Shown piece by piece: positions 52,688 to 61,846 of a DNA stretch of 64,000 nt. Positions within the stretch are counted from its first letter, which is position 1. Each line of letters starts with the position of its first letter. This DNA comes from Corynebacterium sp. P3-F1 (GTDB lineage Bacteria; Actinomycetota; Actinomycetes; Mycobacteriales; Mycobacteriaceae). The DNA lies in contig NZ_CP129965.1 of the NCBI RefSeq assembly GCF_030503635.1, positions 1,116,001 to 1,180,000 on the forward strand, given 5' to 3'. The notes beneath the pieces were generated by a model. It made no database searches, was not told the origin of the DNA, and saw only the letters and a list, made by a program, of their open reading frames with translations. Position numbers and translations under genes: made by a program.

Positions 52688-53509
52688 CTAGAACCATTGC
52701 TCGATAACGCGGGCGACCCCGAAGTCATCGTTCGACGCGGTGGTTTGATCGGCGGCATCGTGCACGATGGGGGCGGAGTCTGCCATGGCCACTCCCATTC
52801 CGGCCCAGGAGAGCATTTCGATGTCGTTGGGCATGTCGCCGAAAGCGACCACCTGCGACGGATCAATGCGCAGGTCGGCAGCGATGATGGACACGCCGGC
52901 CGCCTTATTGATGCCCGGCGCGCTGAATTCGAGCAGCCCATCGTCCATCGAATACGTCACGTGGGCGCGTTCAGGGTCTACGGCGGGCGCGACGACGTCG
53001 AAAAGCTCGGCGGACGACATGCCCTCGTGCCGCACGAGAATCTTGGCGGCGGGCACGGAGACGAGCTCATCGACATCCACAACGCCGTAGCCGATATCCC
53101 ACAGGTCGGTGCTGTAACCAGGGGTGATCAGGAAGCATTCTTCTTCCGGGTCGAACGCGGAGGACCCGACGCGCTCCACGCCGAAACCGAAATTTCCGTG
53201 GCCGTCGAGCGCATCCGTCGCTGCCCGCGCAATGTCCGCGAGAGTGTCCGGGGCGAGCTCGTGGCGGTGCAGCACCTCGTCGCGGGACGGATCGTAGACC
53301 ACCGCGCCATTCGCGCACACGCACATCGGCGTGAACGGCAGTTGGTCGAGCACCGGCGCAAGCCAACGGTGGGGCCGCCCTGTCGCCAACACGACCTTCG
53401 TCCCGGTGCGCACGGCACGGGCAAGCGTGTCGCGCAGCCGCGGGCTCACCCGGCCGTTGCTGTCCAGCAACGTTCCGTCGATATCGCTGACAATGAGTTT
53501 CGGCGCCAT
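52688..53509 (-). CDS. HAD-superfamily (Cof-type) hydrolase
   Basis: A 273-residue phosphatase of the Cof/YbiV group. Motif I is LIVSDIDGTLLDSNG (catalytic Asp pair), motif II VLATGRPHRW, and the C-terminal motif III/IV region VVAFGDMPNDIEMLSWAGMG, with a C2 cap in between. It acts on small phosphorylated metabolites; the substrate is unknown. It lies between glpK (22 bp) and the acyltransferases in the same direction. The family equivalent sits at the same place in C. glutamicum. Confidence 0.88.
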   Translation of the reverse strand: MAPKLIVSDIDGTLLDSNGRVSPRLRDTLARAVRTGTKVVLATGRPHRWLAPVLDQLPFTPMCVCANGAVVYDPSRDEVLHRHELAPDTLADIARAATDALDGHGNFGFGVERVGSSAFDPEEECFLITPGYSTDLWDIGYGVVDVDELVSVPAAKILVRHEGMSSAELFDVVAPAVDPERAHVTYSMDDGLLEFSAPGINKAAGVSIIAADLRIDPSQVVAFGDMPNDIEMLSWAGMGVAMADSAPIVHDAADQTTASNDDFGVARVIEQWF

Positions 53510-53514
53510 GTCCC

Positions 53515-54249
53515 CTACCTCCCGTTTTCTAGTTCGGTGTAGTGCGAGCGAGCGGCTGCAAGCAGCTTATCCACGGCCCCTTTCAGCCTCTCTGTCACCT
53601 CGCCCGTAGACCCTGTTGTGTCCACCGGAGGGCCAATGTGAGTGACCACCGGCAGGTGTGCACGCCCCATTTCCTTCCTGCCGCTTTTGACCCAGAAGCG
53701 CTGCGTCCCCCAAGTCGCAGTAGGGATCAGCGGGGCACCGGAAGCCTGGGCGATGCGGGTCGCGCCGGTCTTGAACTCCTCGAGCTCGAGCGAGGCCGAC
53801 AGTGTTCCCTCGGGGAAGATGCCGATGAGCTCGCCCTCGTTCAAGCGCTTGACCGCCTCGTCGAGGCTGCCGGCACCGAGCGAACGGTCTACTTCCACAT
53901 GCCCGACTGCACGGCAGACGGGGCCCATGAGCCAGTGGTCGAAGAGCTCTTTCTTGGCCATGTAGCGGGTCGGGCGGCGCCCGCGCAGCAGCCCCGGCAA
54001 CGCTCCGGTGATGAAGTCGTAGTAGCCGATGTGGTTGCCGGCGACGATCGCCGGTCCTTCGGCGGGCACGTGCTCGAGGCCGTGGACGTAGAACTTCGCG
54101 TCTTGCAACCGCAGCAGCGGAACCACCGTTGCCTTGATGGCGCGGTACATGTATTCGCTGCGCCAACCCGGCTGTTCAGGAGTGACGGGGGCGTCTACCG
54201 GCATGTAGAAAACGTGGCTGTCAACGCGGTACCCGTCGGGCGCGGCCAT
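53515..54249 (-). CDS. 1-acyl-sn-glycerol-3-phosphate acyltransferase (PlsC-like), copy 1
   Basis: A 244-residue acyltransferase. The catalytic HX4D motif is AGNHIGYYDF (about 65) and the substrate block FPEGTLSASLELEEFKTGA (about 140). It is expected to esterify the sn-2 position of lysophosphatidic acid at the membrane. The ATG at 54249 overlaps the stop of copy 2 (TAATG); the open frame continuing to 55380 is only a shadow of copy 2. It starts with MAAPDGYRVDSHVFYMP. Confidence 0.88.
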   Translation of the reverse strand: MAAPDGYRVDSHVFYMPVDAPVTPEQPGWRSEYMYRAIKATVVPLLRLQDAKFYVHGLEHVPAEGPAIVAGNHIGYYDFITGALPGLLRGRRPTRYMAKKELFDHWLMGPVCRAVGHVEVDRSLGAGSLDEAVKRLNEGELIGIFPEGTLSASLELEEFKTGATRIAQASGAPLIPTATWGTQRFWVKSGRKEMGRAHLPVVTHIGPPVDTTGSTGEVTERLKGAVDKLLAAARSHYTELENGR

Positions 54250-55109
54250 TAGGAACCGTCCTTTGCTTTCCCGGCTTTCTTCTCTTCCTTCTTCCGCTGC
54301 TTGTCGGCGCGCTTGCGGGCGAGGATCTCGTTGGCTTCCTCGAGGGTCGGCGCGGAGCCGCCGAGCGATGCCGGCATCCAGTCCAGGCCATCCGGGAACG
54401 GCCCGAAGCGCTCCGCGTACTCGACACGGTTGCGCTCTAGCAGTTCCTGCATAACGGCCTTGACCTGCTCGGTATCGCGTTCCGCGTCGCCGGTGGTGGT
54501 CACGGGCTCGCCGTAGGAGACGATGATCGGGGTGCGCGACCGGCCGAGGTTCTTCTTCAGGTCTTTGGTGAGCAAGCGTTGGGAGCCCCAGATGACCGTC
54601 GGGATCATGGGAACACCGGCCTCGTCGGCGATACGCGCGGCGCCGGTCTTGAACTCGGCGAGCTCGAAGGAGCGGGAAATGGTGGACTCCGGGAAGATGC
54701 CCACGAAGCCGCCGCTGCGCAACCACTTCACTGCCTCGGTGATCGACGCGGCACCGGCGGCCCGGTCCACCGGCACGTGCTTCATGCCGCGCATGAGCGA
54801 GCCGACCACCTTCATGTCGAAGACCTCTTTCTTGGCCATGAACCTGACCAAGCGGTTGCCGCGCAGATGCGGGCCGATGCCGGCGATGATGAAGTCGTAG
54901 TAGCCGGTGTGGTTGATCACGAATAAAGCGCCGCCGTCCGTCGGCACATTCTCCGCTCCGTGAACGTAGAACTGCAGGCCTTGGGCCTGCATGATCTTCT
55001 TGAAGCCCCCAATGATGCCCTGGTAAAACCGCTCCTTGGATTCCACCGGGTGCGGTTGCGGGCGCTGGAAATCGTCCGGGACGTTGAACAGGCGGTGGAT
55101 GCGGCGCAT
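54249..55109 (-). CDS. 1-acyl-sn-glycerol-3-phosphate acyltransferase (PlsC-like), copy 2
   Basis: A 286-residue paralogue of the following gene with HX4D in VINHTGYYDF (about 75) and FPESTISRSFELAEFKTGA (about 155). It has a longer N-terminus and a charged Lys/Glu-rich C-terminal tail (KADKQRKKEEKKAGKAK). The pair arose by duplication. Copy 1 has an EGT block and copy 2 EST in the third motif, so substrate preference may differ. It is 9 bp downstream of serS, so probably co-transcribed. Confidence 0.88.
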   Translation of the reverse strand: MRRIHRLFNVPDDFQRPQPHPVESKERFYQGIIGGFKKIMQAQGLQFYVHGAENVPTDGGALFVINHTGYYDFIIAGIGPHLRGNRLVRFMAKKEVFDMKVVGSLMRGMKHVPVDRAAGAASITEAVKWLRSGGFVGIFPESTISRSFELAEFKTGAARIADEAGVPMIPTVIWGSQRLLTKDLKKNLGRSRTPIIVSYGEPVTTTGDAERDTEQVKAVMQELLERNRVEYAERFGPFPDGLDWMPASLGGSAPTLEEANEILARKRADKQRKKEEKKAGKAKDGS

Positions 55110-55118
55110 GGTGCTTAT

Positions 55119-56381
55119 CTACCCTTTCTCCGGCGTCAGGATATCTTTGCCCACCCACGGGCGCAGCGCTTCGGGGACGACCACGGAGCCGTCGGCACGC
55201 TGGTTGTTCTCCAAGATGGCCACGAGCCAGCGAGTGGTGGCCAGTGTGCCGTTGAGCGTCGCGGCAATCTGTGTCTTGCCGTCGGCGTCGCGGTAACGGG
55301 TTCCCAGACGGCGACCCTGGAACGTCGTGCAGTTCGAGGTGGACGTCAGCTCGCGGTAGGTGTCCTGCGAGGGGACCCACGCTTCGGTGTCGAATTTGCG
55401 GGCGGCCGAAGAACCGAGGTCGCCGGCTGCGACGTCGATGATGCGGTACGGCACCTCAACTGCGGCGAGCATCTCGCGCTCGAGACCGAGGAGCTTCTGG
55501 TGCATCTCCGTCGCGTCTTCCGGCTTGCAGTAAGCGAACATCTCGAGTTTGTCGAACTGGTGGACGCGCAGAATGCCCTTCGTGTCCTTGCCGTAGGAGC
55601 CGGCCTCACGCCGGAAGCAGGAGGACCAGCCGGCATACATCAGCGGGCCGTCGGTGAGATCGATGATCTCGTCCTTGTGGTAGCCGGCCAGCGCCACCTC
55701 GGAGGTGCCCACGAGGTACATGTCGTCGCGTTCGAGGTAGTAGATCTCCTCGTCGTGCGCGTCGAGAAAGCCGGTGCCCGCCATGATCTCAGGGCGCACA
55801 AGCACCGGCGGCACCATGACCTTGAAGCCCGCCTCGCGCGCTTTCTGCGCAGCCAGCATGAGCATGCCCAGCTGCATCCACGCTCCGTCGCCGACGAGGT
55901 AGTAGAAGCGTGCGCCGCCGACCTTGGTGCCGCGCTTCATGTCGATGATCCCAAGAGCCTCACCGAGATCCAGGTGGTCCTTCACCTCGAAATCGAATTC
56001 CGGGACCTCGCCCACGTGCTCGAGCACAACGAAATCTTCCTCACCGCCGGCAGGGGCACCTTCCACAATGTTGGCAATGCGGTATTGCAGCTTTTCGACG
56101 TCTTCTTCTGCCGCCTTCTGCGCCTCCTCCGCCGCCTTGACCTTCTCCTTCAGTTCATTGGAACCTTCCAAGAGAGCGGGGCGGTCCTCGGGAGCAGCCT
56201 GGCCGATCTTCTTGCCGAAGGTCTTCTGCTCACCGCGTAACTCATCCGCCTTCTGGATGCTGGCGCGGCGCTCCTCGTCGGCGGCCAGGAGCTGGTCCAC
56301 CAGCGCCGGGTCTTCGCCGCGGGACTGCTGCGAGGCGCGGGCAACGTCAGGGTTTTCACGCAGAAACTTCAGATCGATCAC
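55119..56381 (-). CDS. serS: Seryl-tRNA synthetase
   Basis: A 420-residue class II aminoacyl-tRNA synthetase that charges tRNA-Ser and tRNA-Sec. The N-terminal coiled-coil arm that contacts the tRNA covers about residues 30-105 ([30 protein letters not shown]). Motif 2 is [17 protein letters not shown] (about 265), and motif 3 lies near the end ([17 protein letters not shown]). [12 protein letters not shown] marks the serine pocket. It is divergent from the Septum_form gene by 48 bp. No tRNA gene was seen nearby. Confidence 0.96.
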   Translation of the reverse strand: MIDLKFLRENPDVARASQQSRGEDPALVDQLLAADEERRASIQKADELRGEQKTFGKKIGQAAPEDRPALLEGSNELKEKVKAAEEAQKAAEEDVEKLQYRIANIVEGAPAGGEEDFVVLEHVGEVPEFDFEVKDHLDLGEALGIIDMKRGTKVGGARFYYLVGDGAWMQLGMLMLAAQKAREAGFKVMVPPVLVRPEIMAGTGFLDAHDEEIYYLERDDMYLVGTSEVALAGYHKDEIIDLTDGPLMYAGWSSCFRREAGSYGKDTKGILRVHQFDKLEMFAYCKPEDATEMHQKLLGLEREMLAAVEVPYRIIDVAAGDLGSSAARKFDTEAWVPSQDTYRELTSTSNCTTFQGRRLGTRYRDADGKTQIAATLNGTLATTRWLVAILENNQRADGSVVVPEALRPWVGKDILTPEKG

Positions 56382-56429
56382 GGCTACTAACCCTACCCCG
56401 TGGGGTGAGCATGTCGCCCCACATAAGGC

Positions 56430-57542
56430 ATGATGGATACCATGGCTGCACAGAAATCTTCTCTGAGCACATCAGGTCTGCGTACGGTCTTGGTGGCTAC
56501 CTTGGCGGGTGCTCTCGGCGTGGGCACCTTTGCCCTTGCGACGGGCTACGCCGACCAGGGGCCGGCGGGCGCCGACACCGCCCGCCCGTCTGCGCCGGCG
56601 ACCGAGGGCGAGGAACCCACCCCCTCGTTCACCGCCGCGGACCGCGGCACCTGCTTGACGTGGGACGTGGGCCCAGACGGAGAGGTCACAGGATTCACGG
56701 AGACGGACTGCAACAACGAGCACCGTTTCGAGGTCTCCTCCCGGGAAGACCTGAACACGTACCCGACTGCCGAGTTCGGGCCGGATGCGGAGGCCCCGAA
56801 CCCGACGCGACAAGCGCAGTTGCGAGAGGAGCTGTGCCAGACGGCATCCATCCGCTACTTGAATGGCCGCTACGACCCGGCCGGGCGGTACTCGATCGCC
56901 CCGATCCTGCCGCCAGCCGAAGCATGGGAGCGCGGTGACCGCACAATGCTGTGCGGCCTGCAAGAAACCGACAGTGAGGGCACGCCGATCCTCACCACCG
57001 GTCACGCCGCCGACCAGGACCAGGCCCGCGTCGCTGAGCCCGGCGCCTGCGAGGTGACCGATGACGCGAAGAATGTGGGCTACGTCGACTGCTCGGAGCC
57101 GCACCACATCGAGGTGACCGATGTCGTCGACCTCGCACCCGTCTTCGCCGACCGCACCCCCTCGCCGGAGGACCAGGACAAGCACCTCGGTCAAGTGTGC
57201 GCCAAAGCCGCCGAGAATTATCTCGGCAACGAGGAGAACCTCTACCAGTCCACGCTGCAGGTGTACTGGGGCACCATTTCCCCCCAGGCGTGGGACGGCG
57301 GCAGCCGCTCCGTCAACTGCGGCCTGATCGCGCCGAAGGACGGCAGATTCGCCACCATCACCGGCACCGCGAAAGACGGCCGCGACGCACTGAAAGTCGA
57401 CGGGCAGACACCGGAGGCGCCGCCGGAGCGCCGCCCGCTGCGCGAAGAGCAGAAGAAACAGCAGGAAGCGGAGAATGCAGCCAACCCCGGCAACGCGGCC
57501 TCAGCTTCAGCTCCAGCCCCTGCCGCAGCGCCCCAGCCATGA
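56430..57542 (+). CDS. Membrane-anchored septum-formation-domain protein
   Basis: A 370-residue protein with an N-terminal membrane segment ([21 protein letters not shown]) and an extracytoplasmic part. That part carries two Septum_form-like units: [20 protein letters not shown] with CNNEHRFEV (about 70-100), and [20 protein letters not shown] (about 205-230), each with paired cysteines and the EHRF/PHHIEV pattern. The C-terminal tail is Glu/Gln then Ala/Pro-rich. The role is uncertain; family members are linked to the division septum in actinobacteria. ATG 56433 has a better ribosome-site distance than 56430. It overlaps the metallopeptidase gene by 4 bp. Confidence 0.75.
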   Translation: MMDTMAAQKSSLSTSGLRTVLVATLAGALGVGTFALATGYADQGPAGADTARPSAPATEGEEPTPSFTAADRGTCLTWDVGPDGEVTGFTETDCNNEHRFEVSSREDLNTYPTAEFGPDAEAPNPTRQAQLREELCQTASIRYLNGRYDPAGRYSIAPILPPAEAWERGDRTMLCGLQETDSEGTPILTTGHAADQDQARVAEPGACEVTDDAKNVGYVDCSEPHHIEVTDVVDLAPVFADRTPSPEDQDKHLGQVCAKAAENYLGNEENLYQSTLQVYWGTISPQAWDGGSRSVNCGLIAPKDGRFATITGTAKDGRDALKVDGQTPEAPPERRPLREEQKKQQEAENAANPGNAASASAPAPAAAPQP

Positions 57543-57889
57543 TGGCCCCCGTCGGCGACGATCTCTTCGAGGGCATGATCAACGACGCTCTCGACGAGAT
57601 CCCCGAGGACTTCGCCCGCAACATGACCAACATGGTTGTGCTTGCCCGCCCCTGCAACGAGGACAACCCGGATCTCCTTGGGCTGTTCGAAGGCGTGCCT
57701 CTGCCCGAGCAACACGCCAACCACACCGGGTTTCTGCCTGATGCCGTGTTCATTTACAAGGATGCCCTAGAGGCGCTTTGCTCCGATGAAGAGGAGCTGC
57801 GGCACGAGGTGAAGGTGACGGTCTTCCACGAAGTCGGCCACTACTTCGGTCTCGAGGAGCACGAACTCCACCACCTCGGCTGGGGTTAG
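57539..57889 (+). CDS. Small zinc metallopeptidase (MMP-like, DUF1025 type)
   Basis: A 116-residue protein with the zincin motif VTVFHEVGHYFGLEEHEL near its C-terminus (HExGHxxGLxxxE variant). This is the minimal metallopeptidase fold common in actinobacteria. It is cytoplasmic (no signal). ATG at 57539 overlaps the previous stop (ATGA); the longer open frame from 57197 is a shadow of the Septum_form gene. The substrate is unknown. The stop codon lies within the palindrome at 57885-57904. Confidence 0.85.
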   Translation: MMAPVGDDLFEGMINDALDEIPEDFARNMTNMVVLARPCNEDNPDLLGLFEGVPLPEQHANHTGFLPDAVFIYKDALEALCSDEEELRHEVKVTVFHEVGHYFGLEEHELHHLGWG

Positions 57890-57904
57890 CTCAGCTGAGC
57901 TAAC
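57885..57904. terminator. Perfect 20-bp palindrome between convergent genes
   Basis: GTTAGCTCAGCTGAGCTAAC is a perfect palindrome, foldable as an 8-bp stem with AGCT loop on either strand. It contains both stop codons (TAG of the metallopeptidase at 57887-57889 and the minus-strand TAG at 57900-57902). It probably acts as a bidirectional terminator, though no T-run follows on either side. Confidence 0.6.
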
Positions 57905-58529
57905 TGGGCAGCTCGTAGTCCGCCCAGCGGACCACGCCCCAGGAGCCGAAATCCTCTACCGGATCACCGGTCGGGCCCGCGGACGGGTCGAGAACCACGT
58001 ACTGGCAGTTCGGCAGGTAGCTCGCCTCGGCAAAGTCGGCATCGATCTCGCAGGCGTTGGCGGCGAAGGCCCGGATCGCGCCACCGTGGGACACCGCCAC
58101 GGTCGTGCCCTCCTGCTCCGCGTACGGGAGCAGACCGCCTTTGTAGCGGGAAAGGAAGAGGTCGAGGGTATCGCCGTCGTCGATAAGCGAATCAAGCTGG
58201 CGACGGTAGAACCCGCGGAACGCGCACAGGTAAGCTTCGTGCGCCTTGCGTGAATTGTGCATTTCCCAGCGCCCGGCGTGGACTTCCTGGATACCGTCGA
58301 CGGCGGGGATGTCGTTGAAGCGCTCCCCGAACCCGATCCGGGCAGTCTGCTTCGCGCGGGTGGCCCGGGAGGAAATGACGCGGTCGACGTTGTAGGTGGC
58401 CAGGATTTCCTCGCCTGCCGCTTTGGCCTGCTCCCGGCCGAGATCAGTCAGCTCAGCGCCGGGCAGAAGCGTGTCCAGCTTGTGATCCACATTCGACGTG
58501 GTCTGGCCGTGGCGCAACAAGATCAGCAT
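57900..58529 (-). CDS. Phosphoglycerate-mutase-like histidine phosphatase
   Basis: A 209-residue member of the histidine phosphatase superfamily: LILLRHGQTTSNVDH at the start (catalytic His) and TTVAVSHGGAIRAFA (second His, about 150), with VISSRATRAKQTARIG between. It is a small-molecule phosphatase or mutase; true glycolytic mutase is less likely given the length. The ATG at 58529 overlaps the pheA stop (ATGCTGA). Confidence 0.87.
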   Translation of the reverse strand: MLILLRHGQTTSNVDHKLDTLLPGAELTDLGREQAKAAGEEILATYNVDRVISSRATRAKQTARIGFGERFNDIPAVDGIQEVHAGRWEMHNSRKAHEAYLCAFRGFYRRQLDSLIDDGDTLDLFLSRYKGGLLPYAEQEGTTVAVSHGGAIRAFAANACEIDADFAEASYLPNCQYVVLDPSAGPTGDPVEDFGSWGVVRWADYELPS

Positions 58530-59446
58530 GGTGTTCCTTCCCGGGCCGCGCGGACCCACTGCTCGGCTCTGTCCAACCGCTCCGGGTCGACGACACGCTC
58601 CTCGCCGCTGCCCCCGAACCGCGGCCACGACCCGAGAAACGCGATCGTGGTGGTGCGCAGCCACAGCGACCGCAACGCTTCCGCGACCGGAACGTCGTCA
58701 ATGTGGCCGACGAGGTCGACGTAGAAGTTGTACGTGTTCGCCGTTTCCCGTGTCGGGCGAGACTCGATGCGGGTGAGGTCCACCCCGCGGTACGCGAATT
58801 CCTGCAGCGCACCGACGAGTGTGCCCGGCTCGTTGGGCAGCTGGAACACGACGGAAGTGCGGTCGTTTCCGGTGCGTAGTGTGGGCACCCCGACCGGCCC
58901 CGCCAGCACGAATCGGGTGCGTGCCTCGCTCATGTCCGCGATGCCCTCCGCGTGGATGTCGAGCCCGAACAGGTCCGCGGCCCGGCGCGGACCTGCCGCC
59001 ACATCGGCGTCTCCCTCGGCCACAGCTTTCGCGGCGGCGGCATTCGAGGACGCCGCTGTGAAGTCCACGCCGGGGAGGTTGTCGTCCAGCCAGCGGCGGA
59101 CTTGGCGGTGGGCGACAGGATGTGTTGAAAAGCTCTTTGCGTCGCTCAGCGCGAACCCGGGACGCGTCATAATGGCGAAGCTGATGGGCAGCTCCACCTC
59201 CCGGTAGATCATCACTCCGCCGCCCTCGACAAGAGCGTCGGATGTGCTGGTCACAGCACCGTCGACAGAATTCTCGATCGCCACCACGGCATAGTCTGCC
59301 CGTCCTTCCCGCACGGCGTTCAGCGCGGCGGACGGCGATTCGACGGGCAGCGGGGTGATCTCGCCCGCAATGTGGTCGCGGAACAACCACAAAGCCTCCT
59401 CAGTGAACGTCCCGGCAGGGCCCAGATACGCGACGGTCGTGCTCAT
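58523..59446 (-). CDS. pheA: Prephenate dehydratase
   Basis: A 307-residue enzyme converting prephenate to phenylpyruvate in phenylalanine synthesis. The N-terminal catalytic domain (about 1-185) starts AYLGPAGTFTEEAL and includes ENSVDGAVTSTSDALVEGGG and ARTRFVLAG (Thr-Arg-Phe active-site motif). The C-terminal ACT domain (about 195-280) has PNEPGTLVGALQEFA and the regulatory TRIESRPTRE that binds phenylalanine for feedback inhibition. ATG 59446 is preferred over GTG 59452. Confidence 0.95.
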   Translation of the reverse strand: MSTTVAYLGPAGTFTEEALWLFRDHIAGEITPLPVESPSAALNAVREGRADYAVVAIENSVDGAVTSTSDALVEGGGVMIYREVELPISFAIMTRPGFALSDAKSFSTHPVAHRQVRRWLDDNLPGVDFTAASSNAAAAKAVAEGDADVAAGPRRAADLFGLDIHAEGIADMSEARTRFVLAGPVGVPTLRTGNDRTSVVFQLPNEPGTLVGALQEFAYRGVDLTRIESRPTRETANTYNFYVDLVGHIDDVPVAEALRSLWLRTTTIAFLGSWPRFGGSGEERVVDPERLDRAEQWVRAAREGTPC

Positions 59447-59470
59447 GGTCACCCAGCCTACAGTTGACCC

Positions 59471-60181
59471 ATGACCACCGACCGGCGCCGCCTATCCATC
59501 GAGGTCGCACTCGTCCTCACCGTCACATTCGGCATGTCCGGAGTGCGCGCGACGCTCAAGCTCATTGACGCCGCCCTTGCCCCCGCCCCCCTCAACCAGC
59601 AGCGCACCGTGCTTAACGACGCCGCCTCTTCCCTCTCCTGGCTCGACATCGCCCTGCAACTCGCATCGGCCGCGACTCTGCTGGCATGGGGCGGTCTAGC
59701 GTTGTTTCTGCTCGGTGAGCGACTGCCCTGCCCGCGCTGGCGCGACTGGGCGTGGAGTGCTGGTCTGGCCGCGCTCATCGGCATCCCCGGCCTCGCCCTA
59801 TACGTGGTCTCGCTCCAGCTCGGTCTGACCAAGGAAGTCGTGCCTGCCACCGACGCCGCCAAAGTTCCGCTGCTTTTGGTCTGGTCCGCCGCGAACGCAT
59901 TCGCCGAGGAGACCGTCGTGGTGATGTGGCTGCTCACCCGGTTGAAGCAGTTGCGCGCACCGGTGTGGGGCGCGATCGCGGCCTCAGCTGTCCTGCGCGG
60001 GACTTACCACCTCTACCAGGGGTTTTCCGCCGGGGTAGGCAATGTGGTGATGGGCATTGTCTTCGCCTACTACTACCACCGCACCGGCAAGGTCTGGCCG
60101 CTCATCCTCGCCCACTTCCTCATCGACGCCGTCGCGTACGTCGGCTATCTTTTCCTCGACCTGAGTTGGCTGGGGCTGTAA
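59471..60181 (+). CDS. CPBP-family intramembrane metalloprotease
   Basis: A 236-residue membrane protein with about seven hydrophobic segments. The CPBP/CAAX-protease motifs are FAEETVVVMWLLTRL (Glu-Glu, about 138), LRGTYHLYQG (His, about 178) and LILAHFLIDAVAYVG (His-x3-Asp-like, about 218). Such proteins process prenylated or membrane peptides or act as immunity factors; the substrate is unknown. It is divergent from pheA by 24 bp. Confidence 0.8.
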   Translation: MTTDRRRLSIEVALVLTVTFGMSGVRATLKLIDAALAPAPLNQQRTVLNDAASSLSWLDIALQLASAATLLAWGGLALFLLGERLPCPRWRDWAWSAGLAALIGIPGLALYVVSLQLGLTKEVVPATDAAKVPLLLVWSAANAFAEETVVVMWLLTRLKQLRAPVWGAIAASAVLRGTYHLYQGFSAGVGNVVMGIVFAYYYHRTGKVWPLILAHFLIDAVAYVGYLFLDLSWLGL

Positions 60182-60418
60182 GCGGTTCTCGTCCCGCCCC
60201 CCAATCACGGGATGGGCATGAATTGGTTGGCATGAACCGAGTAGCGGTGAGCTCCCGGTCCAACCTCATTCAGTTCATGCCAACCAATTCATGCCAACCT
60301 GTAGCCTCCATTGCCCCGGCCCTGCGAGTTTGGCTCAGCCCGGCTGCCCCGCGGCCGGCCAGGCCGCCCCGCACCACAGCCCGCCTTGTTACATGTGTTA
60401 ATGCGGTGACACCTGGGA
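60182..60418. repeat. Intergenic region with a perfect 22-bp inverted repeat
   Basis: GGCATGAATTGGTTGGCATG continues to 60236 (60215-60236) and its exact reverse complement lies at 60274-60295, 37 bp apart. Each arm itself contains GGCATGAA twice. It could form a long hairpin (terminator of the CPBP gene) or hold paired regulator sites upstream of the LCP gene. The remaining DNA up to 60418 shows no gene. Confidence 0.8.
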
Positions 60419-61846
60419 ATGGCGTTTATGATGAATGCCATGTCGCCGACCCCGCACTCCAACGACCCCCGAGACAACCCGGGGGAATTTCTCGTGGGAA
60501 AAGACGGGAAGCCGTTAATCGACCGGTACGGCCGCCCGATCAGGAAACGGTCCACGAGCCAGCCGCCCCGGCACGAGCCCCAACGGCCCCGGCACGAGTC
60601 GCAGTCGCCACGGTCATCGGCACCGCAGGCTTCGCGCCAGGACGACGGCCCTATTCGCAAGACATTGCGGCCACGGCAGCCCCTGCCTCGCGAAACCTCT
60701 TTCGAGCCCCGGCGAAGCTCACCGGAGCGGCAATTCCAGGATCCCGGCCGAAGGCAGCAACCACAGCGTCCCCGAAACCCGCGGGAAGTGCAGAACCTGC
60801 GGCAGGTACAGAATGCCCAGCGCCCGCGGCATACGCCCCCGCGGCGCGAGGAGCCCTGGGAACCCCGACTCGAGCTGTCCCCGCAACGACGAGTCCGACC
60901 AGTCCAACCTGCGGCGCAACCTGCACCAAGAGGTTGGCGCCCTAAGCTGCGCCGGCCGCGTGCGGGCTGCATTCCGACGCTTTTGTCAATCCTTTTAGTC
61001 TTAGTCGTCGCAGGAACACTGTTCACCGATGCCCGCTTGACCCGTGTCGATGCATTTCCGGACACCCCGGTCCCTAACACTGCTGGCACGAATTGGCTCA
61101 TCGTCGGCTCCGATTCGCGCGAGGGGCTGAGCGAGAAGGACGCGGAGCGCCTTGGTACCGGTGGCGACATTGGCACTGGGCGCACGGACACGATCATGCT
61201 CATGCACATTCCCACCGCCGGGAAGGCGACGCTGCTATCCATCCCGCGCGACTCGTACGTCGAGATCCCCGGGTACGGAATGGATAAGATCAACGCCGCA
61301 TTCGCTTTCGGCGGACCCAAGCTCCTCGCCGAAACGGTGGAAAACGCCACTCACCTACGCATCGACCACTACGCCGAGATCGGTATGGGTGGCCTCGCAG
61401 GCATTACCGACGCCGTCGGCGGGGTGCAGTTGTGCCCCTCCGAGCCTATCGACGACCCTCTGGCCCAACTGAATGTACAGGCCGGTTGCCAGAAGATGGA
61501 CGGCCCGACTGCCCTGGGTTACGTACGCACCCGCGCCACCGCGATGGGCGACCTGGACCGTGTCCAGCGCCAGCGAGAATTCGTTGGTGCGCTGATGAAA
61601 CGCGCGCTATCCCCGGCTGTGCTGTTGAATCCGTTCCGTCTGATCCCGTTGGTGCTGCGTGGGAGCAGTATGTTCATCGTCGGCGAGGGCGACCACGTGT
61701 GGCACCTTGCCCGCATGGCTCTCGCACTGCGGGGCGGGACCGACACGGAGACGGTCCCGGTTGCCAACTTCATCGACACAGACGTGGGAAGCGTCCTCGT
61801 CTGGGACGATGCCGCTGCCGAGCAATTATTCGCAGGACTGCGCTAG
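60419..61846 (+). CDS. LytR-CpsA-Psr (LCP) family cell-wall glycopolymer ligase
   Basis: A 475-residue membrane protein. The cytoplasmic N-terminus (about 1-180) is Arg/Pro-rich and low complexity. One membrane helix is at about 185-203 (TLLSILLVLVVAGTLF). The extracellular LCP domain (about 225-395) has VGSDSREGL, GRTDTIMLMHIPTAGKATLL, SIPRDSYVEIPG, GMDKINAAFAFGG, GMGGLAGITDAVGGVQLC and ALGYVRTRATAMGDLDRVQR, including the Arg and Asp residues that hold the polyprenyl pyrophosphate. In corynebacteria LCP proteins attach arabinogalactan to peptidoglycan. ATG 60419 is used; ATGs at 60428-60440 are alternatives. The stop overlaps the permease stop in CTAG. Confidence 0.9.
   Translation: MAFMMNAMSPTPHSNDPRDNPGEFLVGKDGKPLIDRYGRPIRKRSTSQPPRHEPQRPRHESQSPRSSAPQASRQDDGPIRKTLRPRQPLPRETSFEPRRSSPERQFQDPGRRQQPQRPRNPREVQNLRQVQNAQRPRHTPPRREEPWEPRLELSPQRRVRPVQPAAQPAPRGWRPKLRRPRAGCIPTLLSILLVLVVAGTLFTDARLTRVDAFPDTPVPNTAGTNWLIVGSDSREGLSEKDAERLGTGGDIGTGRTDTIMLMHIPTAGKATLLSIPRDSYVEIPGYGMDKINAAFAFGGPKLLAETVENATHLRIDHYAEIGMGGLAGITDAVGGVQLCPSEPIDDPLAQLNVQAGCQKMDGPTALGYVRTRATAMGDLDRVQRQREFVGALMKRALSPAVLLNPFRLIPLVLRGSSMFIVGEGDHVWHLARMALALRGGTDTETVPVANFIDTDVGSVLVWDDAAAEQLFAGLR

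Noticed and set aside
53515..55380. A 621-codon minus-strand open frame spanning both acyltransferase genes
   Set aside because: Only the part from 54249 down reads as PlsC. The upstream part is Arg/Gly/His-rich and lies in another frame over the second PlsC and serS, so it is a shadow.
56382..56429. Possible tRNA-Ser next to serS
   Set aside because: The 48-bp gap is too short and no cloverleaf or TTCGA-type arm was seen.
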